A DNA stretch of 64,000 bases from Paenibacillus monticola (GTDB lineage: Bacteria; Bacillota; Bacilli; Paenibacillales; Paenibacillaceae), in contig NZ_WJXB01000005.1 in the NCBI RefSeq assembly GCF_009664975.1, positions 186,001 to 250,000 of the forward strand, read 5' to 3'. Made by a program: the position numbers and the translations under genes. Positions within the stretch are counted from its first letter, which is position 1; each line of letters begins with the position of its first letter. Positions 44,413 to 53,076 of this stretch are shown one piece after another. Under the pieces are notes generated by a model. That model made no database searches and was not told where the DNA came from. It saw only the letters and a list, made by a program, of their open reading frames with translations.

Positions 44413-46161
44413 TTGTTCTCTGTTCTCAAAAATCTCGGGTGGTTCTTTCGCCGGGAGAAAAAACGTTATTTTATCGGCCTTATTCTGCTTATCATTGCCG
44501 GTGTACTTGAACTTCTTCCTCCACGTCTCCTCGGTAATGCCATCGACGAGATTGTAAGTGGCTCCATTACAGCTACATCTTTGATTAAGTATATTTCGGC
44601 AATCATCGCTATGCTGCTCATCATCTATTGGATCACTTACATATGGATGCATAAGCTGTTCGGTGGTTCCAACCTTGTAGAGCGCTTGCTGCGCTCCCGC
44701 TACATGAACCGTCTTATGAGCATGACTCCATCCTTCTTTGAACGCAATCGTACCGGAGACTTGATGGCGCGAGCTACCAATGATATCCGTGCGGTCTCAG
44801 CAACGGTGGGCTTCGGGATGCTGACACTGTGTGATTCTACGATCTTTCTGTCAGTCGTGCTGCTGGCGATGGGCTCTCTGGTCAGTTGGAAGCTTACACT
44901 AGCTGCCGTATTACCACTACCGCTAATAGCGGTAGCAATGATTTTTTATGGCAGAGCTATTCATGACCGGTATAGCCTGGCACAGGACGCTTTTGGCGAT
45001 ATGAATGACCAAGTGCTTGAATCCGTCTCTGGAGTGCGGGTTATCCGTGCGTATGTACAGGAACGACTGGATGAGCAGCGTTTCTCGGACATTACAGAAG
45101 ATGTATACCGCAAAAATATGGCCGTGGCCCGTGTCGATGCCTTTTTTGAACCGACGATCCGCTTCTGTGTCGGACTGAGCTACATTATTGGGCTCACTTA
45201 CGGTATTTATCTCGTCTTCCGCAATCAAATCACCCTTGGGGATCTTGTCTCCTTTAATATGTACCTTGGAATGATTGTGTGGCCGATGTTCGCCATCGGT
45301 GAGCTGATCAATATCATGCAACGGGGTGGCGCTTCACTCGAACGCATTGATGAAACGTTGAATTCAGTACCAGATGTACAGGATGTAGCGCAGCCAGTAG
45401 AGGTTGCCAGTCCAAGCAGTATCGAACTCAAAAATGTGACCTTCCGCTATCCCACATCAACCATTGATAACCTTAGTGGAGTTAGCCTGTCTTTATCCCA
45501 AGGTCAGACACTAGGTGTAGTAGGTCGTACTGGTAGCGGCAAATCAACACTGTTGAAGCAGCTGCTGCATGAATATCCGAGTGGCAGTGGTGAACTCCTT
45601 ATCTCTGGTGTGCCGATAGGCAATATCGCACTCGACCGCTTGCACAGCTGGATGGGTTATGTTCCGCAGGAGCAGATCCTATTCTCCAAAAGCGTGCGCC
45701 AGAACATTCAGTTCGGTCTCGATAACGCTGATGATGATACGATAATGGAAGCCATAACCGCCGCTGCCTTCCAGAACGACCTCGGAACCTTGTCCGAAGG
45801 TCTGGATACCTTGGTAGGAGAACGGGGTGTCTCCCTCTCCGGCGGGCAGAAACAACGTGTCTCCCTCTCCAGAGCTTTTATCGCCAATCCCGATATTCTG
45901 ATTCTGGATGATGCCTTGTCAGCAGTGGATGCACGCACGGAAGCTCGAATCATCGAGAACATCCGGCAAGAGCGTTCAGGTAAGACAACGTTAATCTCAA
46001 CGCACCGCCTCTCCGCCATCGAACATGCTGACATCATCGTTGTTCTCGATAACGGACATATTATTGAACGGGGCACACATCAAGAGCTGCTTGGTATGAA
46101 TGGCTGGTATCGTGAACAGTACGATCGGCAACAACTTGAGAATAACTTAACAAATGAATAA
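44413..46161 (+). CDS. Heterodimeric ABC multidrug exporter subunit (BmrC/YheI-like)
   Basis: 582 residues. Six membrane helices, then an ATPase with Walker A GRTGSGKST, signature LSGGQKQRVSLSR, and Walker B ILILDDALSAVDARTE, in which the position of the catalytic Glu is an Asp: a degenerate site, as in one subunit of heterodimeric exporters. Start is a TTG with AAGGG 8 nt upstream. The partner follows 22 bp downstream. Such pairs (BmrCD) export drugs. Preceded by a leader ORF and terminator. Confidence 0.88.
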   Translation: MFSVLKNLGWFFRREKKRYFIGLILLIIAGVLELLPPRLLGNAIDEIVSGSITATSLIKYISAIIAMLLIIYWITYIWMHKLFGGSNLVERLLRSRYMNRLMSMTPSFFERNRTGDLMARATNDIRAVSATVGFGMLTLCDSTIFLSVVLLAMGSLVSWKLTLAAVLPLPLIAVAMIFYGRAIHDRYSLAQDAFGDMNDQVLESVSGVRVIRAYVQERLDEQRFSDITEDVYRKNMAVARVDAFFEPTIRFCVGLSYIIGLTYGIYLVFRNQITLGDLVSFNMYLGMIVWPMFAIGELINIMQRGGASLERIDETLNSVPDVQDVAQPVEVASPSSIELKNVTFRYPTSTIDNLSGVSLSLSQGQTLGVVGRTGSGKSTLLKQLLHEYPSGSGELLISGVPIGNIALDRLHSWMGYVPQEQILFSKSVRQNIQFGLDNADDDTIMEAITAAAFQNDLGTLSEGLDTLVGERGVSLSGGQKQRVSLSRAFIANPDILILDDALSAVDARTEARIIENIRQERSGKTTLISTHRLSAIEHADIIVVLDNGHIIERGTHQELLGMNGWYREQYDRQQLENNLTNE

Positions 46162-46183
46162 TTACTTTTAGGGGGTGTCACCG

Positions 46184-48262
46184 TTGACACAAAGTACAGG
46201 CAAACGCCTGCTGCAATACGCATTAACAGCCAAAAAAACCTTTATCGCCGCCCTGCTCCTCCTATCCATCGGAGTTGCAGCTGAGCTTGCCGGCCCTTTT
46301 ATCGCCAAAAGCATGATCGACAATCATATGCTAGCGATTGAGAAGCCCTATTTCCAGACCGTAGATTCCTCCAAAGAGGCCGCGGAATATAACGATACTT
46401 ATTATAAACGTGGCGATCGGTTTGAACCGGGAGAAGCCAAGGGTCAGGAAATCCGCCTGCTTCAGGAGGGACGAAGCTTCTATTTCATTAATGAAGCAGT
46501 AGCACAGCCAGAAGGACAAAGAACGTACCGTGACGGAGTGCTATATATTCAGCGCGGTGACAACGAGCTAAGCTACCCTGCAGTCAAGCTTTCCGCAACT
46601 GAATTGTTTTCCTTTTACAAGCCTGAGTTGCCCGGTATTTATGAGCTGGTAGGATTATACGCTCTGTTTCTGGTCATCTCGATCTTCGCAGAGTTTGGTA
46701 AAACCTACTGGCTTCAATCCTCGGCCAATCAGGTCATCCGCAAGCTGCGGACCGATGTATATGCGCATATCCAGCGCCTGCCCGTTTACTTTTTTGACAA
46801 TTTGCCAGCGGGCAAGGTCGTTTCCCGGGTAACCAATGATACGGAAGCGATCAAAGATCTATTTATTGCCGTTCTATCCAATTTCAGCACAGGTATTATC
46901 AATATTATTGGGGTCTATGTGGCGATGTTCCTGCTTGACGTCCGTCTCGGCCTGCTCAGCCTGTTTCTCATCCCCATTCTTGTGCTCTGGATCATTCTAT
47001 ACCGCAAAATCGCCACCAAATACAACACGATTATCCGCTCACGTCTCAGTGAGATCAACGCCATTATTAATGAATCGATTCAGGGGATGTCGATCATCCG
47101 AATTTTCCGCCGCCAGAAGCAGCGCAGAGAAGAATTCGAGGGACTGAACGATGATTACTTGAAATATCAGAATAAAATGCTCAATCTAAATGCCTTTACG
47201 TCCCACAATCTGGTTAATTCCTTACGCAGTCTCTCTTTTGTATTGGTCTTGTGGTATTTCGGCTTTGGCAGCCTCAACGGCACGACTTTTGTGTCACTTG
47301 GTGTACTGTATGCCTTCGTCGATGTCTTGGGTCGGATGTTCCAGCCTATTACCGGTATGGTCAATCAGCTAGCCAACCTCGATTCCTCTATGGTGTCAGC
47401 CGGACGTGTATTTACGTTGATGGACGAACCCGGAGAACTGGTCACCGACGGCTCCATGCCGCGCTACAAAGGGAAAGTAGTCTTCAAGGATGTCTCATTT
47501 GCTTATAAAAAAGACTTCGTGCTGCGCGATATCTCCTTTGAGGCTCGTCCAGGCGAAACGGTAGCGCTCGTCGGACATACCGGCTCTGGCAAAAGCTCGA
47601 TCATTAACCTGCTGTTCCGTTTCTATGATCCGCAACGCGGATCGATCACGATTGACGGGCAAGAGGTTACCGATATGCCGAAACAGTGGCTGCGCAGCCA
47701 CATGGGCATTGTATTGCAAGACCCTTACCTCTTCACGGGTACCATCGCCTCCAATGTCAGTCTGGGAGACAACCGGATTTCCCGTGAACGGGTGGAACGG
47801 GCCTTGCGCGAGGTCGGTGCCGATAAGCTGTTATCCCATCTTCCCCAAGGGTTTGATGAGCCGGTTGTAGAGAAAGGAAGTACTCTTTCCGCCGGTCAGC
47901 GCCAGTTGATTTCTTTTGCCAGAGCCTTGTCCTTCGATCCAGCCATTCTCATTCTGGATGAAGCAACCTCCAACATTGATACGGAAACGGAGAGCGTCAT
48001 TCAAGATGCACTGGAAGTGCTTAAGAAAGGACGCACCACCTTCATCATCGCGCATCGCCTGTCCACGATCCGTAGCGCAGACCAGATCCTGGTGCTGCAT
48101 CGCGGCGAGATCGTAGAACGCGGCAGCCATGAGGAACTGATGGCGATTGGCGGAAGATACTTCAATATGTACCAGTTGCAAGTTGGTGCTGGAGCCGCAG
48201 GAGGAGCAGGCATCTCTGCTGTTCCCATAACTCCGGCGATAGCAGCAAGCTCACCGTTGTAA
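46184..48262 (+). CDS. Heterodimeric ABC multidrug exporter subunit (BmrD/YheH-like)
   Basis: 692 residues. Six membrane helices with an extra extracytoplasmic domain between helices 1 and 2 (about 50-145), as in YheH/BmrD. ATPase with Walker A GHTGSGKSS, an altered signature LSAGQRQLISFARAL, and Walker B ILILDEATSNID with the catalytic Glu present. So the consensus Glu lies here and the Asp in the partner, the usual asymmetric pair. I start at TTG 46184, which follows GGGGGTG by 6 nt; the GTG at 46175 lies within that site. A Gly/Ala-rich tail ends the protein. Confidence 0.9.
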   Translation: MTQSTGKRLLQYALTAKKTFIAALLLLSIGVAAELAGPFIAKSMIDNHMLAIEKPYFQTVDSSKEAAEYNDTYYKRGDRFEPGEAKGQEIRLLQEGRSFYFINEAVAQPEGQRTYRDGVLYIQRGDNELSYPAVKLSATELFSFYKPELPGIYELVGLYALFLVISIFAEFGKTYWLQSSANQVIRKLRTDVYAHIQRLPVYFFDNLPAGKVVSRVTNDTEAIKDLFIAVLSNFSTGIINIIGVYVAMFLLDVRLGLLSLFLIPILVLWIILYRKIATKYNTIIRSRLSEINAIINESIQGMSIIRIFRRQKQRREEFEGLNDDYLKYQNKMLNLNAFTSHNLVNSLRSLSFVLVLWYFGFGSLNGTTFVSLGVLYAFVDVLGRMFQPITGMVNQLANLDSSMVSAGRVFTLMDEPGELVTDGSMPRYKGKVVFKDVSFAYKKDFVLRDISFEARPGETVALVGHTGSGKSSIINLLFRFYDPQRGSITIDGQEVTDMPKQWLRSHMGIVLQDPYLFTGTIASNVSLGDNRISRERVERALREVGADKLLSHLPQGFDEPVVEKGSTLSAGQRQLISFARALSFDPAILILDEATSNIDTETESVIQDALEVLKKGRTTFIIAHRLSTIRSADQILVLHRGEIVERGSHEELMAIGGRYFNMYQLQVGAGAAGGAGISAVPITPAIAASSPL

Positions 48263-48284
48263 TCAAACCAGCTTAACATTTGTT

Positions 48285-48325
48285 AGCCCTTGGTACTGCC
48301 TCGTTGCAGTCCAAGGGCTTTTTTT
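48285..48325 (+). terminator. Terminator of the exporter operon
   Basis: AGCCCTTGG, a 17-nt loop, CCAAGGGCT, then T7. Confidence 0.9.
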
Positions 48326-48345
48326 AAAATAAGAAATCTTGCTGC

Positions 48346-48374
48346 TTGAACCCAGAACGTTTGTTCCGTATAAT
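48346..48374 (+). promoter_or_regulatory. Promoter with embedded LexA (SOS) box
   Basis: TTGAAC (48346-48351), exactly 17 bp, TATAAT (48369-48374). The spacer holds AGAACGTTTGTTCC (48354-48367), which contains the GAAC-N4-GTTC core of the Bacillus LexA box intact. A bound repressor would block the promoter. Confidence 0.75.
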
Positions 48375-48407
48375 GGGAATATATACATAAGAGCGGAGTG
48401 ATAGTTG

Positions 48408-49670
48408 ATGATTTCCTATACATTAACCAAGAGGCAGGCCCGACTTTTTCTGCTGCGTCACCAGAAATTAACCTCCGAGGCATTACCAGAAGGCAAACAA
48501 AGCATTTATGATTACGTCCGCCATGTGGGCTGTATTCAATATGATCCACTCAGCATCGCCGGGCATAATCACGAGCTTGTACTGCAGGCGCGTGTTCCCG
48601 GATTTACGCCAGAGCTGGTACAAGAGCTGCTTTACAAGGACAGGCTGCTGGTGGACGGATGGGATAAGAATATGTCCATTTATTGCACAGAGGACTGGCC
48701 TTATTTTCACAGGCTTAGGGTACCTGCCTCCACACGCCATGAAGGAAATGATATCTTAATGTCCACTGTCTCCGAGGTCCGCGAAGCGCTGTTAAAGCGC
48801 GGCCCCCTCTGCTCGCTTGATTTCGAACGGACGGAGAAGATCAACTGGGCCTGGGCTCCAGCCAGATTGTCGCGGGCCGCGCTGGAGAGTATGTTTTATT
48901 GGGGCGAGCTGGTTGTACACCATCGGGTGCATACGCGCCGCTATTACGACTTTGCCGCTAAGCTACTGCCTGAACATCTGCTTCAGGCTGACGAGCCTAA
49001 TCCTACGCCGGAGCAGTATCATGACTGGTATGTGCTGCGGCGGATCGGCAGTATAGGGCTGCAATGGAATAAATCCGGTGACGGCTGGCTGGGCATCTCC
49101 GGTCTAAAGAGCAAGGAACGGACCGCTGCGGTCGAGCGGCTGTTGCTGCAGGACAGGCTCAGAGAAGTGAGAGTCGAAGACGTAAAGCTGCCGTTATACA
49201 TGCGCACCATGGATGCCCCCACCTTGGATCATATTCTGCAGGAAGAAGCAGAAAGTATAGGTATCCAGCCTACCCATATCCCATTCGCAGCAGCTTTGGC
49301 ACCGCTCGACAATCTGATATGGGATCGTGAACTAATCCGTCAGTTGTTCGGTTTCCACTACCGCTGGGAGGTATATAAGCCTGCGATTGAACGAGAATAC
49401 GGCTATTATGTGCTTCCTCTGCTGTACGAGGATCGTTTCGTCGGCCGATTCGAGCCAGTTATGGATAAGAAGAGCAGTATTCTGAATATTGTGAATTGGT
49501 GGTGGGAACCCGGAGAAGCTCTAACAGCGGACATGATTCCAGCGCTTAAGAATGCCCTCTCTTCGCTAGCTCACTGCATAGGGGCTGCGTCGATACAGTT
49601 TCTCCCCATCGTTGCTGCTGACTGCGGACTTGAGAAATTAGAAGAAGCACTTCACTCATCCCGTGTTTAA
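48408..49670 (+). CDS. YcaQ-family wHTH protein (crosslink-repair DNA glycosylase-like)
   Basis: 420 residues. Begins ISYTLTKRQARLFLLRHQKL, with RHVGCIQYDPLSIAGHNHEL near residue 40, the typical start of the winged-helix YcaQ/AlkX family (HTH_42); the QYD-type segment is the conserved catalytic region. E. coli YcaQ removes interstrand crosslinks. The LexA-type box in the promoter fits a DNA-repair role under SOS control. The ATG at 48408 follows GGAG by 9 nt. Single-gene unit ended by a bidirectional terminator. Confidence 0.88.
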   Translation: MISYTLTKRQARLFLLRHQKLTSEALPEGKQSIYDYVRHVGCIQYDPLSIAGHNHELVLQARVPGFTPELVQELLYKDRLLVDGWDKNMSIYCTEDWPYFHRLRVPASTRHEGNDILMSTVSEVREALLKRGPLCSLDFERTEKINWAWAPARLSRAALESMFYWGELVVHHRVHTRRYYDFAAKLLPEHLLQADEPNPTPEQYHDWYVLRRIGSIGLQWNKSGDGWLGISGLKSKERTAAVERLLLQDRLREVRVEDVKLPLYMRTMDAPTLDHILQEEAESIGIQPTHIPFAAALAPLDNLIWDRELIRQLFGFHYRWEVYKPAIEREYGYYVLPLLYEDRFVGRFEPVMDKKSSILNIVNWWWEPGEALTADMIPALKNALSSLAHCIGAASIQFLPIVAADCGLEKLEEALHSSRV

Positions 49671-49707
49671 CAGAGATTAGAGAAATGCTTAGGAGGACCT
49701 CCAACGT

Positions 49708-49753
49708 AAATAAACGTCAAATCTCCAGAAGGTTGGGGGTTTGACGTTTATTT
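49708..49753. terminator. Bidirectional terminator between converging genes
   Basis: AAATAAACGTCAAA pairs perfectly with TTTGACGTTTATTT (14 bp) around an 18-nt loop. Serves the YcaQ-like gene and the methyltransferase. Confidence 0.85.
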
Positions 49754-49755
49754 GC

Positions 49756-50364
49756 TTATTTCTTCATAATATAATCCACAAAACCCTGCCGTATCTGTGT
49801 TCCTTCATAAATCCTCTCCAGCACCCGATCTTCCTTGTAGAGAAGCTCCATATCGCTGAACATAACATCCGGTTCATCAGAGCTGTAGTAGGAATGAATT
49901 ACGGGCAGATCATCATCGAACTGTTCATATTGATTCTCTCCCAGATCACCACCATCACCACAGCGGAAATCGTTGACTGTCAGAAAGTTGGCGAATAACA
50001 GTCCACCTGGTTTCAATACCCGCTTCAATTCTTGTATGGACTGATTAACCTCTTTTTTTCTCATATGAAATATAGAGTTGTAGGAATAGACGAAACTGAA
50101 TGAGTGGTCTGCAAAATCAAGCTTCCGCATGTCTCCCTGATTAATGTTAAGAGTGTATCCCTTTTCCCTAGCATATGTATTGGCGATCTCAATTTGCACT
50201 GGATCACACTCAATACCATAAGTCGTATACCCATGCTCTGCAAACAAGCCTAACGGTGGGGTCTCTCCTCCCGCTCCACAGTCCAGAATAGTTCTTTCCA
50301 GATTGGTTTCATTACAGAACATCAAAAAACGGTATAACGGTGTTTGCTTGTATATCATGTTCAC
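49756..50364 (-). CDS. Class I SAM-dependent methyltransferase
   Basis: 202 residues. SAM site LDCGAGGETPPLGLFAEHGY near 30, acidic loop IECDPVQIEIA and motif around GDMRKLDF, with LKPGGLLFANF later. Substrate unknown. The start is GTG at 50364, overlapping the TGA of the HEPN-like gene, with AGGAG 8 nt upstream; coupling is likely. Last of a four-gene unit with an ABC exporter. Confidence 0.85.
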   Translation of the reverse strand: MNMIYKQTPLYRFLMFCNETNLERTILDCGAGGETPPLGLFAEHGYTTYGIECDPVQIEIANTYAREKGYTLNINQGDMRKLDFADHSFSFVYSYNSIFHMRKKEVNQSIQELKRVLKPGGLLFANFLTVNDFRCGDGGDLGENQYEQFDDDLPVIHSYYSSDEPDVMFSDMELLYKEDRVLERIYEGTQIRQGFVDYIMKK

Positions 50365-50825
50365 ATTAAATGCTCCTCTTCAAGCCCTAATTTAGTGTAC
50401 ATTTCCGTGCAATATCCCTGTAATTTGATCTCCAGCCTGCTGGCTTTATTCTTGAACCGTTTCAGCTCACGAATCATTTGGGCCCGGCCTGCTGGCGTAA
50501 AGGTCTCCTGAATCCGTTCTTTAAAATAATCATGTACAATATGGTTCCGTTGCTTCCAGACCTCCTGCAATTGGGCTGTCTCTTGTTCTGAGAAAGGAAA
50601 ATGATGCTGGATTTCTTTGATGAGCTGGCCGAGTGAGTTGCTGAGCTTACGCTGATATAGATCAGCGAGTTCCGCTTCCGTAGGTGTCTTTCCTTGAGAC
50701 ATCTTGGTAAGCAGCAGTAGATTCGTTAACTGTTGTTCCAATGCCTGACAATAGTAGACTGCCAATCCGAAATAAGCGAATAACTCTTTGGACTGCTCAC
50801 TCCCCGGTATTTGTGTATCCTTCAT
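50361..50825 (-). CDS. HEPN-like protein (R-x4-H motif)
   Basis: 154 residues, all helical by appearance. Contains KQRNHIVHDYF at about residues 91-101: the Arg-x4-His arrangement that is the catalytic core of HEPN nucleases and nucleotidyl-linked proteins. N-terminal SKELFAYFGLAVYYCQALE also suits a HEPN bundle. I start at the ATG at 50825, which follows GGAGG closely; the upstream ATG at 50879 has no site. It lies between an ABC exporter and a methyltransferase and is coupled to the latter. A stand-alone HEPN role is inferred. Confidence 0.5.
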   Translation of the reverse strand: MKDTQIPGSEQSKELFAYFGLAVYYCQALEQQLTNLLLLTKMSQGKTPTEAELADLYQRKLSNSLGQLIKEIQHHFPFSEQETAQLQEVWKQRNHIVHDYFKERIQETFTPAGRAQMIRELKRFKNKASRLEIKLQGYCTEMYTKLGLEEEHLM

Positions 50826-50884
50826 CTTTCCTCCCACTTTAGTCACTTGTTTATTTTTGTTACTGTTCTTTGGATTCATTAGTG

Positions 50885-51598
50885 TTAGTTCTTATTATTA
50901 TCCTTACGACCCGAGAGATAGATATGTAAAGCGACAAGCACTGCTGTATATAGAAAAATATGAATGAAAGACAGCAGTACACCGGATACCAGCAGGGTGT
51001 CGGCATTCATTAAAGCATCCATCACCGGTGATACCGGTGGCAGAAGCAGAGTAAGCATTAGCCACTGAGCGGGTAAAAGACTGCTTATCTTAGTCGCTCC
51101 AATCGATATAGCGATGATTGCTAACAAGATACCGACGGCATGGCTGCTTTTTTTTACCCAAGAGGCTTGTAGGTAAAGGGCGATCGCTACACCAATCATA
51201 CCCAATAATCCATGACCTGCTAAAGCTATTAAAATCCGATATCCACCTGCTGGTTCGTCAAACCGATCGCTTACTAACGGATAGACTACGATCAGTAGAT
51301 CGAGCAGCCAGGTCAGCAGGGCAAGTGTTAATAATCTGCCAGCGGTATATTTCCTGGCACTGCGCAGGTGAACAATCGTGATCTGTGTCTGCACGGAATG
51401 CTCATGGTTCAGAAAACTAAGCCCCATCCAAGCACAGCCGATAAATAACAACACCGCGGTTGCTGCATAACTATTCATAACCGGATTAGGCTTATAAGAA
51501 TACAGAACCAATACGGCTATTACCAGGCCCGTAAAAGGAGCAAAATACCGCTGTGAGCGGGTATAACTTCGCAGTAAATAAGCTATTAGGGCCATCAT
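50885..51598 (-). CDS. ABC exporter membrane subunit
   Basis: 237 residues with about six membrane helices (FAPFTGLVIAVLVLYSYKP; MLTLLLPPVSPVMDALMNA). No signature of a known family, but it overlaps the ATPase gene by 4 nt (start ATG within ATGATG), so the two form one transporter. Exports an unknown substrate. Confidence 0.75.
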   Translation of the reverse strand: MMALIAYLLRSYTRSQRYFAPFTGLVIAVLVLYSYKPNPVMNSYAATAVLLFIGCAWMGLSFLNHEHSVQTQITIVHLRSARKYTAGRLLTLALLTWLLDLLIVVYPLVSDRFDEPAGGYRILIALAGHGLLGMIGVAIALYLQASWVKKSSHAVGILLAIIAISIGATKISSLLPAQWLMLTLLLPPVSPVMDALMNADTLLVSGVLLSFIHIFLYTAVLVALHIYLSGRKDNNKN

Positions 51599-52470
51599 AT
51601 TCCCGACTCCCCTTGGGGCTCCACAGAAACAATAGAACCGCCAGCACCCAGCACCTGCCGTAGAAAATCATCTGTGGCTTCCGGTTGGACAGTCAAACCA
51701 ACCCCTTCGCCCCTGTCAGCATCCATAATTATATTTAAAGAAATGAAGCCGGGTCTATCCGTCAGTTCCATCTGTTCAGAGGAAGATAAGCCTGTACAGT
51801 ATATGTATGTAGTTGGTTTAACCCACAAGTTCTCTGTACCTTTTATATTCCTTATCATCTTCCCCGCTTGGAGCACAAGGACTTGGTCTGCCAAAGCCTC
51901 AACCATTTGCGGTTCATGAGCGGAGAATATAATAGCCGTTCCCTCTTTTTGTAGCTCGCGCAGCAGAGCAATTAATTGATCTATAGCTGGAAGATCCAGA
52001 CCTGATAAGGGCTCGTCTAGCAAAAGAAGCGCTGGTGATACCAGCAGGGCTTGAATCAGATTTATTTTTTGCAGCATCCCTTTAGAGAAATTCATCATAA
52101 TCTCATGACGAAATTGTTCCAGATAAAAGCCCGCAAGAAGCTCCTGAATGCGATGCTCTAATTCTCCCGCTGCCAGTCCGCTGATCCGGCCCATGCTGCG
52201 TAAATATTGCTCTGGTGTAACCTTCAGTCCCGGGAACATCTCTGGTGCATAACCGATTATGACGTTAGGTTGTCTGATCAAGCGACCAGATGAGGTATGG
52301 ATCAATCCAGCGAGAATCGAGAGTAGCGTACTTTTGCCAGAACCATTCCGGCCAATAAGTGCAGTTGCAGTCCCTTGCTCAATACTCATCGACACTTCAT
52401 CCAGTACCCGTTGACCTCCATAAAGTTTACTAGCTTGCTTCAGCTCTATTAAAGGAACCCTCACACTCAT
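51595..52470 (-). CDS. ABC exporter ATP-binding protein
   Basis: 291 residues. Walker A GRNGSGKST, a signature region (MNFSKGMLQKINLIQALL: FSKGM-type), Walker B LLLLDEPLSGLD and H-loop FSAHEPQM. The C-terminal 80 residues are specific to this group. I start at the ATG at 52470 with GGGAG 8 nt upstream; the frame upstream has a GTG inside a ribosome-binding site. Overlaps the membrane subunit by 4 nt. Confidence 0.85.
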   Translation of the reverse strand: MSVRVPLIELKQASKLYGGQRVLDEVSMSIEQGTATALIGRNGSGKSTLLSILAGLIHTSSGRLIRQPNVIIGYAPEMFPGLKVTPEQYLRSMGRISGLAAGELEHRIQELLAGFYLEQFRHEIMMNFSKGMLQKINLIQALLVSPALLLLDEPLSGLDLPAIDQLIALLRELQKEGTAIIFSAHEPQMVEALADQVLVLQAGKMIRNIKGTENLWVKPTTYIYCTGLSSSEQMELTDRPGFISLNIIMDADRGEGVGLTVQPEATDDFLRQVLGAGGSIVSVEPQGESGI

Positions 52471-52555
52471 ACGCTGTGCTCCCTTCACCTCCTTCTTTTA
52501 TTCGCCAGATCTTTGTCTTTTCCCTCTTAGAAAAACAAATTAACATAGCCTTAAT

Positions 52556-52611
52556 AAAAAACAACCAGACTCCTACAGTAGAAAAAACTGTAAAAAGTCT
52601 GGTTGTTTTTT
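52556..52611. terminator. Bidirectional terminator
   Basis: AAAAAACAACCAGACT pairs with AGTCTGGTTGTTTTTT over 16 bp, around a 24-nt loop. Serves the copper-binding protein gene on the minus strand. Confidence 0.85.
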
Positions 52612-52635
52612 GAAGAATAGAGGCTCTTCTCAGCC

Positions 52636-52983
52636 TTATGCATACACTTCAACGACTTCACTAATGGAGCGGCAGGCTTCGGCGCAACTTCGGCAGGCAT
52701 CAATACACGCTTGGCAGTGGATATGTATGTGGTTACTGTTCTCCGCGGCACAGGCATCGCAAATCTCAGCACAGAGTCGAAGAATACTACCCACAAACGG
52801 ACTTTGCCGGGTCATCGCCTGAATGGCGAAGGAACAAATATCAGCACATTCCCGGTCCAGCCGGATGCTGTGGCGAAGCACGGCAAGATCGTATTCCTTC
52901 AGACTAGCAACATAGCTATGGTTACAGGCATTCATACTTTTGAGACAAGCATCAATACATTCCTGATATAGAATTGGGGTCAT
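52636..52983 (-). CDS. Four-helix-bundle copper-binding protein (Csp/YhjQ-like)
   Basis: 115 residues with many Cys spaced along helices (YQECIDACLKSMNACNHS; RECADICSFA; LRLCAEICDACAAEN; CQACIDACRSCAEACRS). Copper storage proteins of this kind bind many Cu(I) ions inside a four-helix bundle. It lacks a signal peptide, so it is cytosolic. I start at the ATG at 52983, with GGAGG 8 nt upstream. An inverted repeat overlaps the likely -10 region. Confidence 0.88.
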   Translation of the reverse strand: MTPILYQECIDACLKSMNACNHSYVASLKEYDLAVLRHSIRLDRECADICSFAIQAMTRQSPFVGSILRLCAEICDACAAENSNHIHIHCQACIDACRSCAEACRSISEVVEVYA

Positions 52984-53008
52984 TGCAACAACCTCCTGCA
53001 ATTTTTTT

Positions 53009-53022
53009 ATAGGTATGCCTAT
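53009..53022 (-). promoter_or_regulatory. Candidate metal-regulator operator
   Basis: ATAGGTATGCCTAT has perfect 5-bp arms (ATAGG, CCTAT) around 4 bp and overlaps a TATAAA-like -10 on the minus strand, 26 bp upstream of the copper-binding gene. Confidence 0.4.
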
Positions 53023-53076
53023 CTATTAACCTGCACAAAAAGGAACGAACCACACTTTATGACTTCCGAATTCGAA

